NCBI RefSeq assembly: GCF_012933555.1
Contig: NZ_JABBPK010000001.1
Coordinates: 2,210,001-2,274,000 of the forward strand
Length of the DNA: 64,000 nt
Reading direction: 5' to 3'
DNA from: Niallia alba
Lineage (GTDB): Bacteria; Bacillota; Bacilli; Bacillales; Cytobacillaceae
Shown here: positions 57,311 through 64,000 of the stretch, in pieces
How positions within the stretch are numbered: position 1 is the stretch's first letter
Layout of the letters: every line of letters starts with the position of its first letter
Made by a program: the position numbers and the translations under genes
The notes under the pieces: model-generated
Database searches by the model: none
The model's input: only the letters and a program-made list of their open reading frames with translations
Told to the model about the DNA's origin: nothing

Positions 57311-58715
57311 CACTAGTGTTGCATTAATTTAAATTCACTATTAAAAATACTCAAAATGTTCAATATTATTATTTTGCGCAAAGAAAAAGTCCTTTATAAT
57401 GGATTAGTCAGGTGGTAACCCGTCCAAATCCACTAAAAAAGGACCATCACATGGACAAGATTACACGAAAAACTTCATTTGGACAATGGTTTTCACCTAT
57501 AAATCTTCAATTATTTGAAGAAAACGTGAAAACGATGAAATTAGATTACTATACGAAAAAATTAACGACAGAGTCATTTCTAAAATTACTACTTTTTGCG
57601 CAGCTACAAGAAATTGAAAGTCTGCATGCGCTGGGTGATTGTCTTTTCGATGACCAGCTTCAAAAAGGGATAGACCTTGATTCTATTAGTATTTCTCAGT
57701 TGTCACGGCGGTTAAACGGCATAAACCCTGATCTATTTCAAAGGCTTTTCCTTGATTTAGTGTCACAAATTCATGCCAAAACGCATTACACGAAACTCGT
57801 GATGCCGTTAAAAATCATTGATTCAAGCACATTGCCACTTAATTTGACCAATCATAAATGGGCTAAATTCCGCAAAACAAAAGCAGGTGTAAAGTTACAT
57901 TTGCGCCTTGTGTTTATGGAAAAGGGTATATCCTATCCTGAAAAGGCCGTTATGACAACGGCAAAAGAACATGACCGTGGTCAGCTTGAAATCATGGTGG
58001 ATGACAAGGAATGCATGTATGTGTTTGACCGTGGTTATCTAGACTACGAGCGCTTTGATCGCATGACTGATGATGGCTACTTCTTTCTTTCACGGCTACG
58101 CAAAAATGCAGTCATACGGAACGTTTACGATTTTAAGCTACCCAAGGATACAGCTGTTTTATCAGACCAAATGGTGTTGATAGGTACGACTCAAAACCGT
58201 GCTGAAAATTACTTTCGGCTTCTAAAAGTGATGGACTCAAAAGGAAATGAACTTCATTTAATTACAAATCGTTTTGATTTAAGCGCCGAAGAAATTTCAG
58301 AAATGTATAAATCACGGTGGGCAATTGAGCTGTTTTTTAAATGGATCAAACAACATCTCAGCATCAAAAAGTTCTACGGTCAAAGCGAATGGGCGATTCA
58401 AAATCAAGTATTTATCGCACTAATTGTTTTTTGCCTACATGTTCTCGTGCAAATCGAGACCAGAAGCAAGCGAAAAACCTTACAGATTAGCCGTTATCTA
58501 AGGGCTGCATTGTGGAAACCAGCGAATGTTTGGCTTCGAAAGATTGAAGGAAAAGCCATCCCTTAAATATGCAAATTGTCGTCGTTGCAAAAGTCTAATT
58601 GTAAATAAATTTCCAAATGGATGGGGCCACCTTTGATTGGGTATTTACTTTTTTGCCTCTAAACAGGGAAGGTGAGTAAACTGAAAATTATGACACTATT
58701 TATGCAACACTAGTG
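57311..58715 (+). mobile_element. IS4-family element, copy D
   Basis: 1405 bp with CACTAGTGTTGC ends (57311 and 58715) and a perfect 9-bp duplication ATTATTAAT (57302-57310 and 58716-58724). It lies between an SDR and an aldo/keto reductase gene. Confidence 0.93.
57451..58566 (+). CDS. IS4-family transposase (copy D)
   Basis: 371 aa from ATG 57451, with all DDE/YREK residues (IIDSSTLPL, VFDRGYLDYE, YKSRWAIELFFKWIK). Individual differences from the other copies include LHALGDCLFDD, RNVYDFKLPKDTAV and PANVWLRKIEG. The frame is intact. Confidence 0.93.
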   Translation: MDKITRKTSFGQWFSPINLQLFEENVKTMKLDYYTKKLTTESFLKLLLFAQLQEIESLHALGDCLFDDQLQKGIDLDSISISQLSRRLNGINPDLFQRLFLDLVSQIHAKTHYTKLVMPLKIIDSSTLPLNLTNHKWAKFRKTKAGVKLHLRLVFMEKGISYPEKAVMTTAKEHDRGQLEIMVDDKECMYVFDRGYLDYERFDRMTDDGYFFLSRLRKNAVIRNVYDFKLPKDTAVLSDQMVLIGTTQNRAENYFRLLKVMDSKGNELHLITNRFDLSAEEISEMYKSRWAIELFFKWIKQHLSIKKFYGQSEWAIQNQVFIALIVFCLHVLVQIETRSKRKTLQISRYLRAALWKPANVWLRKIEGKAIP

Positions 58716-58761
58716 ATTATTAATTAAAGGTTATAAAGATTTGGAAAGGGAGGATTTGTAT

Positions 58762-59766
58762 ATGGAATATACCAAACTTGGTAACACGGGATTAGATGTA
58801 TCTAGACTATGTCTTGGTTGTATGGGCTTTGGAGTAAAGGAACGATGGATGCATCCTTGGGTAATTGATGAAGAGAAAAGTCGTACAGTTATTAGAAAGG
58901 CACTTGATTTAGGAATTAATTTTTTTGATACTGCGAACGTTTACTCAGACGGAACAAGTGAAGAATTTCTAGGGCGTGCACTTAAAGATTTTTCAAATCG
59001 AGATGAAATTGTCATTGCAACAAAGGTTTATTTTCCATTGGGAAAAGATTTAAACAGCAAAGGTCCTAACAGCAAAGGATTATCCCGAAAACATATTATG
59101 AGTGAGATTGATATGAGTCTTAAACGTCTAGGAACTGATTATGTGGATCTATACCAAATTCATCGCTGGGATTACAATACACCAATTGAAGAGACGATGG
59201 AAGCACTCCATGATTTAGTGAAATCTGGTAAGGTAAGATATATAGGAGCATCGGCTATGTATGCATGGCAATTCTTAAAAGCGTTAAATGTGGCTGAGAA
59301 AAACGGATGGACTAAATTTGTATCTATGCAAAATCACCTTAATCTTATTTACCGTGAGGAAGAAAGGGAGATGTTACCCTTATGTAAAGAAGAGGGAATT
59401 GGCGTAATTCCTTACAGCCCTCTAGCATCAGGCAGATTAACCCGTGATTGGTCAGAAGACACTCTCCGATCTGAAACTGATAAAACCCAGAAGTCTAAGT
59501 ACGGTTCTACTGAACAAAACGACCGTTTGGTTGTGGAACGAGTAGCAGAATTAGCTGAAAATCATGGTGTACTAAAATCTCAAATTGCACTTGCGTGGCT
59601 ACTTCAGAAAGAAACTGTAACAGCTCCTATTATTGGTGCTACGAAAAACTCCCATCTTGAAGATTCTGTCGGGGCTTTAACGGTTAAGTTAACCACTGAA
59701 GAAGTTGGATATTTGGAAGAGCCTTATGTTCCACATCCTGTGGTTGGTGCTTTAAATTCTAAGTGA
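58762..59766 (+). CDS. Aldo/keto reductase
   Basis: 334 aa from ATG 58762, eight bases after AAAGGGAGGA (the frame opens at a TTG at 58741). MEYTKLGNTGLDVSRLCLGC is the typical start of the YhdN/YccK/Tas-like branch. The tetrad residues lie in FFDTANVYSDG, IATKVYF and LYQIHRWD; IGVIPYSPLASGRLTRDW and APIIGATKNSHLEDSV complete the cofactor site. It reduces aldehydes or sugars with NADPH. IS4 copy D ends 46 bp upstream, so its native promoter may have been displaced; an outward promoter from the element is possible. Confidence 0.93.
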   Translation: MEYTKLGNTGLDVSRLCLGCMGFGVKERWMHPWVIDEEKSRTVIRKALDLGINFFDTANVYSDGTSEEFLGRALKDFSNRDEIVIATKVYFPLGKDLNSKGPNSKGLSRKHIMSEIDMSLKRLGTDYVDLYQIHRWDYNTPIEETMEALHDLVKSGKVRYIGASAMYAWQFLKALNVAEKNGWTKFVSMQNHLNLIYREEEREMLPLCKEEGIGVIPYSPLASGRLTRDWSEDTLRSETDKTQKSKYGSTEQNDRLVVERVAELAENHGVLKSQIALAWLLQKETVTAPIIGATKNSHLEDSVGALTVKLTTEEVGYLEEPYVPHPVVGALNSK

Positions 59767-59875
59767 CTATTATACAAAACATTGTATTTAAATTTTATCT
59801 TGTTCCTCAAGATTGGGACAGAAAGAAACCAATCAGTGAGCCATCGTTCTGTTATGGAACATACTTTTAATTAAG

Positions 59876-59917
59876 AATACACCAGAGGCAAATTTTACTG
59901 CCATTGGTGTATTTTAT
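59876..59917 (+). terminator. Terminator of the aldo/keto reductase gene
   Basis: AATACACCA pairs with TGGTGTATT, with an inner GGCA/TGCC stem, followed by TTATT. Confidence 0.75.
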
Positions 59918-59939
59918 TAATAACAAAAAAACAATCGTA

Positions 59940-60026
59940 AAGTATATTCGAGAGCAAGAAGCAGAAGACTGTTTGCGAGATAATATGAGTAAGCGAGAAT
60001 ACGTCGATCCATTTAAAGATAAGTAG
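59940..60026 (+). pseudogene. C-terminal remnant of an IS200-like transposase
   Basis: A frame without a start reads KYIREQEAEDCLRDNMSKRE and YVDPFKDK before a TAG at 60024. The spacing YIRxQ..ED......DPF matches the end of Y1 transposases (the intact copy here ends YIRNQLKEDYMADQL then EFDPFTG). It is a different, more diverged member than the IS200 at 52276. The rest of the 443-bp gap has no gene. Confidence 0.45.
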
Positions 60027-60209
60027 GGAGAGTAAACGGTTGTGTGTATTGAGTCAAGTTAGCGGAAAAAATTTAGAAAGTATTTATTAAAATAAATGAT
60101 TATGGGAATTTATGTTAATATATAAGAAAAGACTATGTTCAATTAAAGGGGGCCGTTTACTTTAAGAGGTGATTTTAAGAACAAGCATCAAGGGGGTAGT
60201 AAACTAGAT

Positions 60210-60674
60210 ATGCACATGAGAGAAGCCATAAAGAGTGATTATGAAGTAGTTCATCAAATACAAAAACAAGTTCATGAGATTCATACAAAGGAAAGACCAG
60301 ACCATTATAAGATGGCTGATACCACGTTAGACAGGGAGTATTTCAACAGCTTGATCGATGGAGAAAACACGAAGGTATTCTTAATGGAAGAAGACCAACC
60401 AATCGCTTATACCATAATTACCATAAAAAATACAAAGGAAAGACCCATTCTAGTTCCAAAAAAGGTTGTCTATATGGACGACTTTGGTGTCGAGAGTAAG
60501 TACAGAGGAAAAGGCTTGGGGAAAATGTTTTTCGAAAAAATATTGGAGTTCGCAAAGAATATGGAAGCAGACTCATTAGAATTAGGCGTGTGGGAATTTA
60601 ATGAGAATGCTATAAAATTTTATGAATCAATGAATTTAAAGGCCAAAATGAGACGGATGGAAATAGATTTATAA
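60210..60674 (+). CDS. GNAT-family N-acetyltransferase
   Basis: 154 aa with an RimI-like fold: MREAIKSDYEVVHQIQKQVH at the start, YMDDFGVESKYRGKGLGKMF (the R-G-K-G-x-G acetyl-CoA loop) and LELGVWEFNENAIKFYESMN near the end. AAGGGGGTAG lies before the ATG at 60210; an in-frame ATG two codons later is also possible. The substrate is unknown. It is a single gene followed by a bidirectional terminator and then the converging molybdate regulator. Confidence 0.9.
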   Translation: MHMREAIKSDYEVVHQIQKQVHEIHTKERPDHYKMADTTLDREYFNSLIDGENTKVFLMEEDQPIAYTIITIKNTKERPILVPKKVVYMDDFGVESKYRGKGLGKMFFEKILEFAKNMEADSLELGVWEFNENAIKFYESMNLKAKMRRMEIDL

Positions 60675-60744
60675 TGACTTCTTATGAAGGGAAACCCGCA
60701 CTAATGGAAGTTTCACTTTATGAAATAAGACGATAAAAATATTC

Positions 60745-60780
60745 AAAAAAAACAGTTTCGTCATAGCGGAACTGTTTTTT
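60745..60780. terminator. Bidirectional terminator
   Basis: AAAAAACAGTTTCG (near 60746-60760) pairs with CGGAACTGTTTTTT (60767-60780), giving A and T tracts on both sides. It serves the GNAT gene and the converging regulator gene. Confidence 0.85.
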
Positions 60781-60876
60781 ACGTATAAAGTTTTCATTGG
60801 TTTACAAGAAGTGTATTTAGATTCTATTGGTCGTGAGATTTTCTGCAATACTCTAAAAGAAGCGAAGTAATTCTTT

Positions 60877-61803
60877 TTAAAATGTTTCATAAATAATTTC
60901 GCCCGTTATAGAGGTATCATAATCTCCCAAAGAATCAATTTCTTTCCGAAATTGGCTGGAGGATAGAATATTCTTCACTGTGTTAATCAGCAGTTCCGTA
61001 CTATCATTTTTAATCATTACAAGATCATAGCGTTCTGTAATTAATGGTATAAAATCAATTCCAACAATTTTGGCGGCTTTTTCAATGCCCACTCCTATAT
61101 CTGCCATTCCAGTAGAGATAGCGGAAGCGACGCTTAGATGGTTAGTTTCTTCCTGATCGTATCCTATGATCTCACCTGAAGGAATTTCGTTAATTCTTAG
61201 CTGCTCATCAAGTAATATCCGAGCTCCCGAACCTTTTTCTCTATTAATAATTCTTATATCTTTTCTCCTTAAATCAGTCCATGAAGTAAGGTTTAAGGGA
61301 TTTCCCTTTTTTACATAAAAACCTGCTCTTCTAGATAAAAGATTGAGTAGAATATATGGGCGGCTTACTAAAATTTTCTTGACATAAGGGACATTGTATT
61401 CTCCTGTATATCCATCAAACATATGTAAACTAACAATATCCATTTTCCCATTATACATGGATATAAGACTATTTAAACTTCCTGTATAGGAACGCAATGC
61501 ATGATAGGGGGAATTTCTTTCAATATATCTTCCAAGTATGTCAAGAACCATATCTTGTCCACTAATTACTATGCTAAAAGGATCTTTTGTTTCCCTTTTC
61601 GGTTCGAATGGTTGAGCCATAGTGCTTTGGTTGTTCTTTTGTCTGTTAATATACGTATTCAAATCATTAGCATCTATTCTCATTTGTCTTCCCACTCGGA
61701 ATACAGGAAGTTCTCCTTTTTTTACAAGGTCGTAAAGGGTTAATTTGGATACTTTTAAAAGTTGAGACACTTCTTCAATGGTATAGGAAAATTCTTTTGA
61801 CAT
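60877..61803 (-). CDS. Molybdate-type regulator: MerR-like/excisionase HTH plus PBP-like domain
   Basis: 308 aa. Residues about 5-58 are an excisionase-type DNA-binding domain (YTIEEVSQLLKVSKLTLYDL and VFRVGRQMRIDANDL). From about residue 75 follows a periplasmic-binding-like domain of the molybdate/PBP_like type (IVISGQDMVLDILGRYIERN, INREKGSGARILLDEQL, SAISTGMADIGVGIEKAAKI). Without a signal peptide it senses its ligand in the cytoplasm. It is divergent from modA, with a perfect 17-bp inverted repeat between them, so it very likely controls molybdate uptake in place of ModE. Confidence 0.87.
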   Translation of the reverse strand: MSKEFSYTIEEVSQLLKVSKLTLYDLVKKGELPVFRVGRQMRIDANDLNTYINRQKNNQSTMAQPFEPKRETKDPFSIVISGQDMVLDILGRYIERNSPYHALRSYTGSLNSLISMYNGKMDIVSLHMFDGYTGEYNVPYVKKILVSRPYILLNLLSRRAGFYVKKGNPLNLTSWTDLRRKDIRIINREKGSGARILLDEQLRINEIPSGEIIGYDQEETNHLSVASAISTGMADIGVGIEKAAKIVGIDFIPLITERYDLVMIKNDSTELLINTVKNILSSSQFRKEIDSLGDYDTSITGEIIYETF

Positions 61804-61903
61804 TTACATCCCTCCATTTTGTATTTTAACTTAATAATTCTCCCAAAGTACATTTATATAGAGAAAAATATAAGAATTTTTTCATTTTCGATATAATAAG
61901 TAA

Positions 61904-61939
61904 TTATAATTAGTTATAATCAATTATAACTAATTATAA
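61904..61939. promoter_or_regulatory. Operator between the regulator and modA
   Basis: Arms TTATAATTAGTTATAAT (61904-61920) and ATTATAACTAATTATAA (61923-61939) are perfect inverted repeats with a 2-bp centre. Each arm itself contains GTTATAAT or its mirror, so a tetramer or two dimers could bind. It overlaps AT-rich -10-like sequence just before modA. Confidence 0.8.
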
Positions 61940-61955
61940 AAAAGGGGGATTTGAA

Positions 61956-62762
61956 ATGAAAAAAATTTATCAAGCGTTATCTTGTATGCTAATACTATTG
62001 CTTTTTATTTCTGGATGTTCAACTAATGAACAAACAGAGACAGCGGATAACAATCAAGACACGAGTAAAGAGAAGGTGGAGTTGACCGTTTCTGCTGCTG
62101 CTAGTTTGCAAGATGCGTTGTCGGATATTAAAACAGAGTTTGAAAAGGAAAATCCAACTATAAAACTTAATTATAATTTTGGGGCATCAGGTGCACTCCA
62201 ACAACAAATTTCTCAAGGGGCTCCTGTAGATATCTTCTTCTCAGCAGCCGAGGATAAATTTCAGAATTTAGTGGATGAGGGACTTATTGAAGAGAGTAAT
62301 GGGATTGATTTAGTCGGAAATGACTTAGTATTGGTAATACCGAAAGATTCAACTAAGGGGATCGAAAGTTTTGAAGATTTACCAAAAGCAACTAAAATAG
62401 CACTTGGAACACCAGAATCCGTACCAGCAGGACAATATGGTAAGGACACATTAGAAAATTTAGGCCTCTGGAGTACACTAGAGGAAAAAGTTGTTTATGC
62501 AAAGGATGTTCGCCAAGTTCTTACATATGTGGAGACGACTAATGTTGACGCCGGTATTGTTTATAAAACAGATGCTTTAACTTCTGAAAAAGTGCAAATT
62601 ATTGCTACAGCAGAAGATGATTCACATGATCCGATTATCTATCCAGTTGGGATCATAAAAAATAGTTCCCATCTTGGAGAAGCCGAACTATTCTATAATT
62701 ATCTACAAAGCGATAAAGCAATAAAGGTTTTAGAAGAGTACGGATTTAAGGATCTTAAGTAA
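61956..62762 (+). CDS. modA: Molybdate ABC transporter substrate-binding protein
   Basis: 268 aa. The lipoprotein signal MKKIYQALSCMLILLLFISG is followed by Cys21 (lipobox ISGC), then an acidic linker. The ModA fold shows LTVSAAASLQDALSDIKTEF, NFGASGALQQQISQGAPVDI, FFSAAEDKFQNLVDEGLI and GTPESVPAGQYGKD. The oxyanion-contacting Ser in ASL and GASG are in place. It binds molybdate (or tungstate) outside the membrane and delivers it to ModB. AAAGGGGGA precedes the ATG. It is controlled by the inverted repeat at 61904-61939. Confidence 0.95.
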   Translation: MKKIYQALSCMLILLLFISGCSTNEQTETADNNQDTSKEKVELTVSAAASLQDALSDIKTEFEKENPTIKLNYNFGASGALQQQISQGAPVDIFFSAAEDKFQNLVDEGLIEESNGIDLVGNDLVLVIPKDSTKGIESFEDLPKATKIALGTPESVPAGQYGKDTLENLGLWSTLEEKVVYAKDVRQVLTYVETTNVDAGIVYKTDALTSEKVQIIATAEDDSHDPIIYPVGIIKNSSHLGEAELFYNYLQSDKAIKVLEEYGFKDLK

Positions 62763-62768
62763 TAAAAA

Positions 62769-63425
62769 ATGGCAAGTAACTTTTGGTCACCTGTTAAATT
62801 ATCCATTGAGATTGCATCTATCTCCACTATATTAGTAATTGTTTTGGGGTTGTTTTTTGGTAAAGTTATGGCTAATAGAAAATTTAAAGGGAAGGTTCTC
62901 GTTGATACAATATTTTTATTACCATTAGTGTTACCTCCCACAGTTGTCGGATTTTTGCTGCTTATGATTTTTGGTCGGAACAGTCCAGTTGGCCATTTAA
63001 TGGAATGGATTTTTAACCAACCTGTTTTATTCACTTGGTGGGCTGCACTGATCGCCTCAACAATTGTTGCTTTTCCACTTATGTATCAATCTGCTCGGAC
63101 CGGTTTTGAGGCTGTAGATAGTGATATTGAAAATGCTGCACGTGTAGATGGAGCAAATGCATTTAGAGTATTATGGTACATCACTTTGCCTCTTGCACTT
63201 AAATCGATTGTTTCAGGAGCAATGTTGAGTTTTGCCAGAGCATTAGGCGAATTTGGGGCAACTTTAATGTTTGCAGGAAATATTCCTGGCAAAACGCAAA
63301 CCATTCCAACAGCTATTTATGTTGCGATCGATTCAGGCAATATGGATATGGCTTGGTTATGGGTTGCAAGCATTATCGTAATTTCATTCTTTATGTTGGT
63401 ATGCGTATATTTTATTAGGTCTTGA
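62769..63425 (+). CDS. modB: Molybdate ABC transporter permease
   Basis: 218 aa, about five membrane helices (ISTILVIVLGLFFG, TIFLLPLVLPPTVVGFLLLM, FTWWAALIASTIVAFPLMY, then GEFGATLMFAGNIPGKT and WVASIIVISFFMLVC). The EAA-type loop DIENAARVDGANAFRVLWYI contacts the ATPase. The start is six bases after the modA stop; the only ribosome binding site, AAGGATC, lies inside the end of modA, so translation is probably coupled. No modC follows within the window, so the ATPase must come from elsewhere. Confidence 0.95.
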   Translation: MASNFWSPVKLSIEIASISTILVIVLGLFFGKVMANRKFKGKVLVDTIFLLPLVLPPTVVGFLLLMIFGRNSPVGHLMEWIFNQPVLFTWWAALIASTIVAFPLMYQSARTGFEAVDSDIENAARVDGANAFRVLWYITLPLALKSIVSGAMLSFARALGEFGATLMFAGNIPGKTQTIPTAIYVAIDSGNMDMAWLWVASIIVISFFMLVCVYFIRS

Positions 63426-63503
63426 AGGAATGAATAAGTAATTATTATAGTTACTGGAAGATAATTTTAAAAATTACATAGTGATCTCCTTTAAAATGTT
63501 TTC

Positions 63504-63534
63504 GGACCAATTCAAATGATGAATTGGTCCTTTT
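63504..63534 (+). terminator. Terminator of modAB
   Basis: GGACCAATTCA pairs with TGAATTGGTCC (63520-63530) and is followed by TTTT. Confidence 0.9.
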
Positions 63535-63839
63535 CGTTATGTTGTAAAAACAAATGGAAGAAAAATCCTTCTCAAAATGTACACATTTTAATGATTGTCT
63601 TCTGTGTTAACATCATAATAATAGTGTTAATGTTTATTTAGTGTTTGTATAGTTAGTAAAGTACATAAGTGTAGATTAATTTGGGTATTCTAAAAGAGAA
63701 TCATGAATATAAATGGAGTTAGAATTTAATAAATTCCAGAAAGTTTATATAGATGATGATACAGCTTTATTATGCTCATTATTTCACTTACTAAAAGAGG
63801 AAAATTAATTGTTTAATCTATGAGCAACCTGAACTCATC

Positions 63840-63945
63840 TAGACTCCTATGGTATTAGCAAGACAGGTGAGATCGCTCGCTTCATGGAAAGCGAAATGTT
63901 TTCAGACTGCGGGTTAATACCCACAAACTTTATGAAAACATCCTA
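63840..63945. repeat. Degenerate Bacillus intergenic repeat
   Basis: CTAGACTCCTATGGTATTAG, then ATCGCTCGCTTCATGGAAAG and GACTGCGGGTTAATACCCAC resemble the element at 5271-5353 (GACTCCTG ... GGAAAGC). The 545-bp gap 63426-63970 holds this and the modAB terminator but no gene. Confidence 0.4.
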
Positions 63946-63970
63946 ATAAAAACTAAAGAGGAGGGAAAAC

Positions 63971-64000
63971 ATGGATTTTGATACGGTTACGATTAGTAGA
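63971..64000 (+). CDS. Start of a gene running off the window
   Basis: ATG 63971 is preceded by AAGAGGAGGGAAAAC, a strong ribosome binding site, and encodes MDFDTVTISR before the edge. Too little is visible to identify it. Confidence 0.6.
   Translation, partial: MDFDTVTISR

Noticed and set aside
60784-60870. Possible gene fragment YKVFIGLQEVYLDSIGRE
   Set aside because: An open frame of 28 codons without a start or recognised similarity, lying between a terminator and the regulator stop; too little to call.

Overview
The window is low-G+C Firmicute DNA from a spore-forming Bacillaceae. The left end has the classical Bacillus order ymdB, spoVS, a dipeptidase gene, miaB, ymcA (ricA), cotE, mutS, mutL. 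Gene content and sequence are close to the Niallia/Cytobacillus part of the family, but the species cannot be fixed from this stretch. No tRNA, rRNA or CRISPR array was found.

Region 1 (1-13.2 kb) is conserved core: RNA turnover and signalling (ymdB, ymcA), tRNA modification (miaB), sporulation (spoVS, cotE, three unrecognised minus-strand genes with very strong ribosome binding sites) and mismatch repair (mutS, mutL). A nine-unit array of a 52-bp hairpin repeat separates mutS from mutL.

Region 2 (13.3-31.7 kb) is accessory and decaying. A prophage remnant follows mutL directly (integrase with two frameshifts, BhlA-like gene with an amber codon, holin, endolysin with a nonsense codon and a frameshift). 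Next come a secreted LHH-type nuclease toxin with a divergent SUKH immunity gene, an XRE regulator split by an IS4-family element, a frameshifted actin-like segregation gene, a second IS4-family copy, an IS3-family copy, a second SUKH gene with a lipoprotein and a membrane protein gene, a Nudix pseudogene, and an 18-unit array of the same 52-bp hairpin repeat that occurs after mutS. A second IS3 copy closes the region.

Region 3 (31.7-44.8 kb) is a carbohydrate island: an AraC regulator divergent from a DexB-like glucan 1,6-alpha-glucosidase, then a LacI regulator, an MsmEFG-type ABC importer without its own ATPase, and a GH36 alpha-galactosidase. One palindrome lies in front of both lacI and msmE, which implies autoregulation and control of raffinose-type sugar uptake by this LacI. 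A TetR/YhgE-like divergent pair lies between the two halves.

Region 4 (44.8-60.7 kb) has two related MerR regulators, two short-chain dehydrogenases, two aldo/keto reductases, an AraC regulator, a histidine phosphatase and two GNAT acetyltransferases. It is interrupted by IS3, IS4 (two copies) and IS200 elements. It reads as a redox or electrophile-response cluster.

Region 5 (60.9-64 kb) is a molybdate module: a HTH plus periplasmic-binding-like regulator, a perfect 17-bp inverted repeat operator, modA and modB, with no modC in view. A new gene begins at the right edge.

The least explained signals are the paired 52-bp hairpin arrays, the small secreted nuclease with its divergent immunity gene, and a folded intergenic element at 1629-1755.
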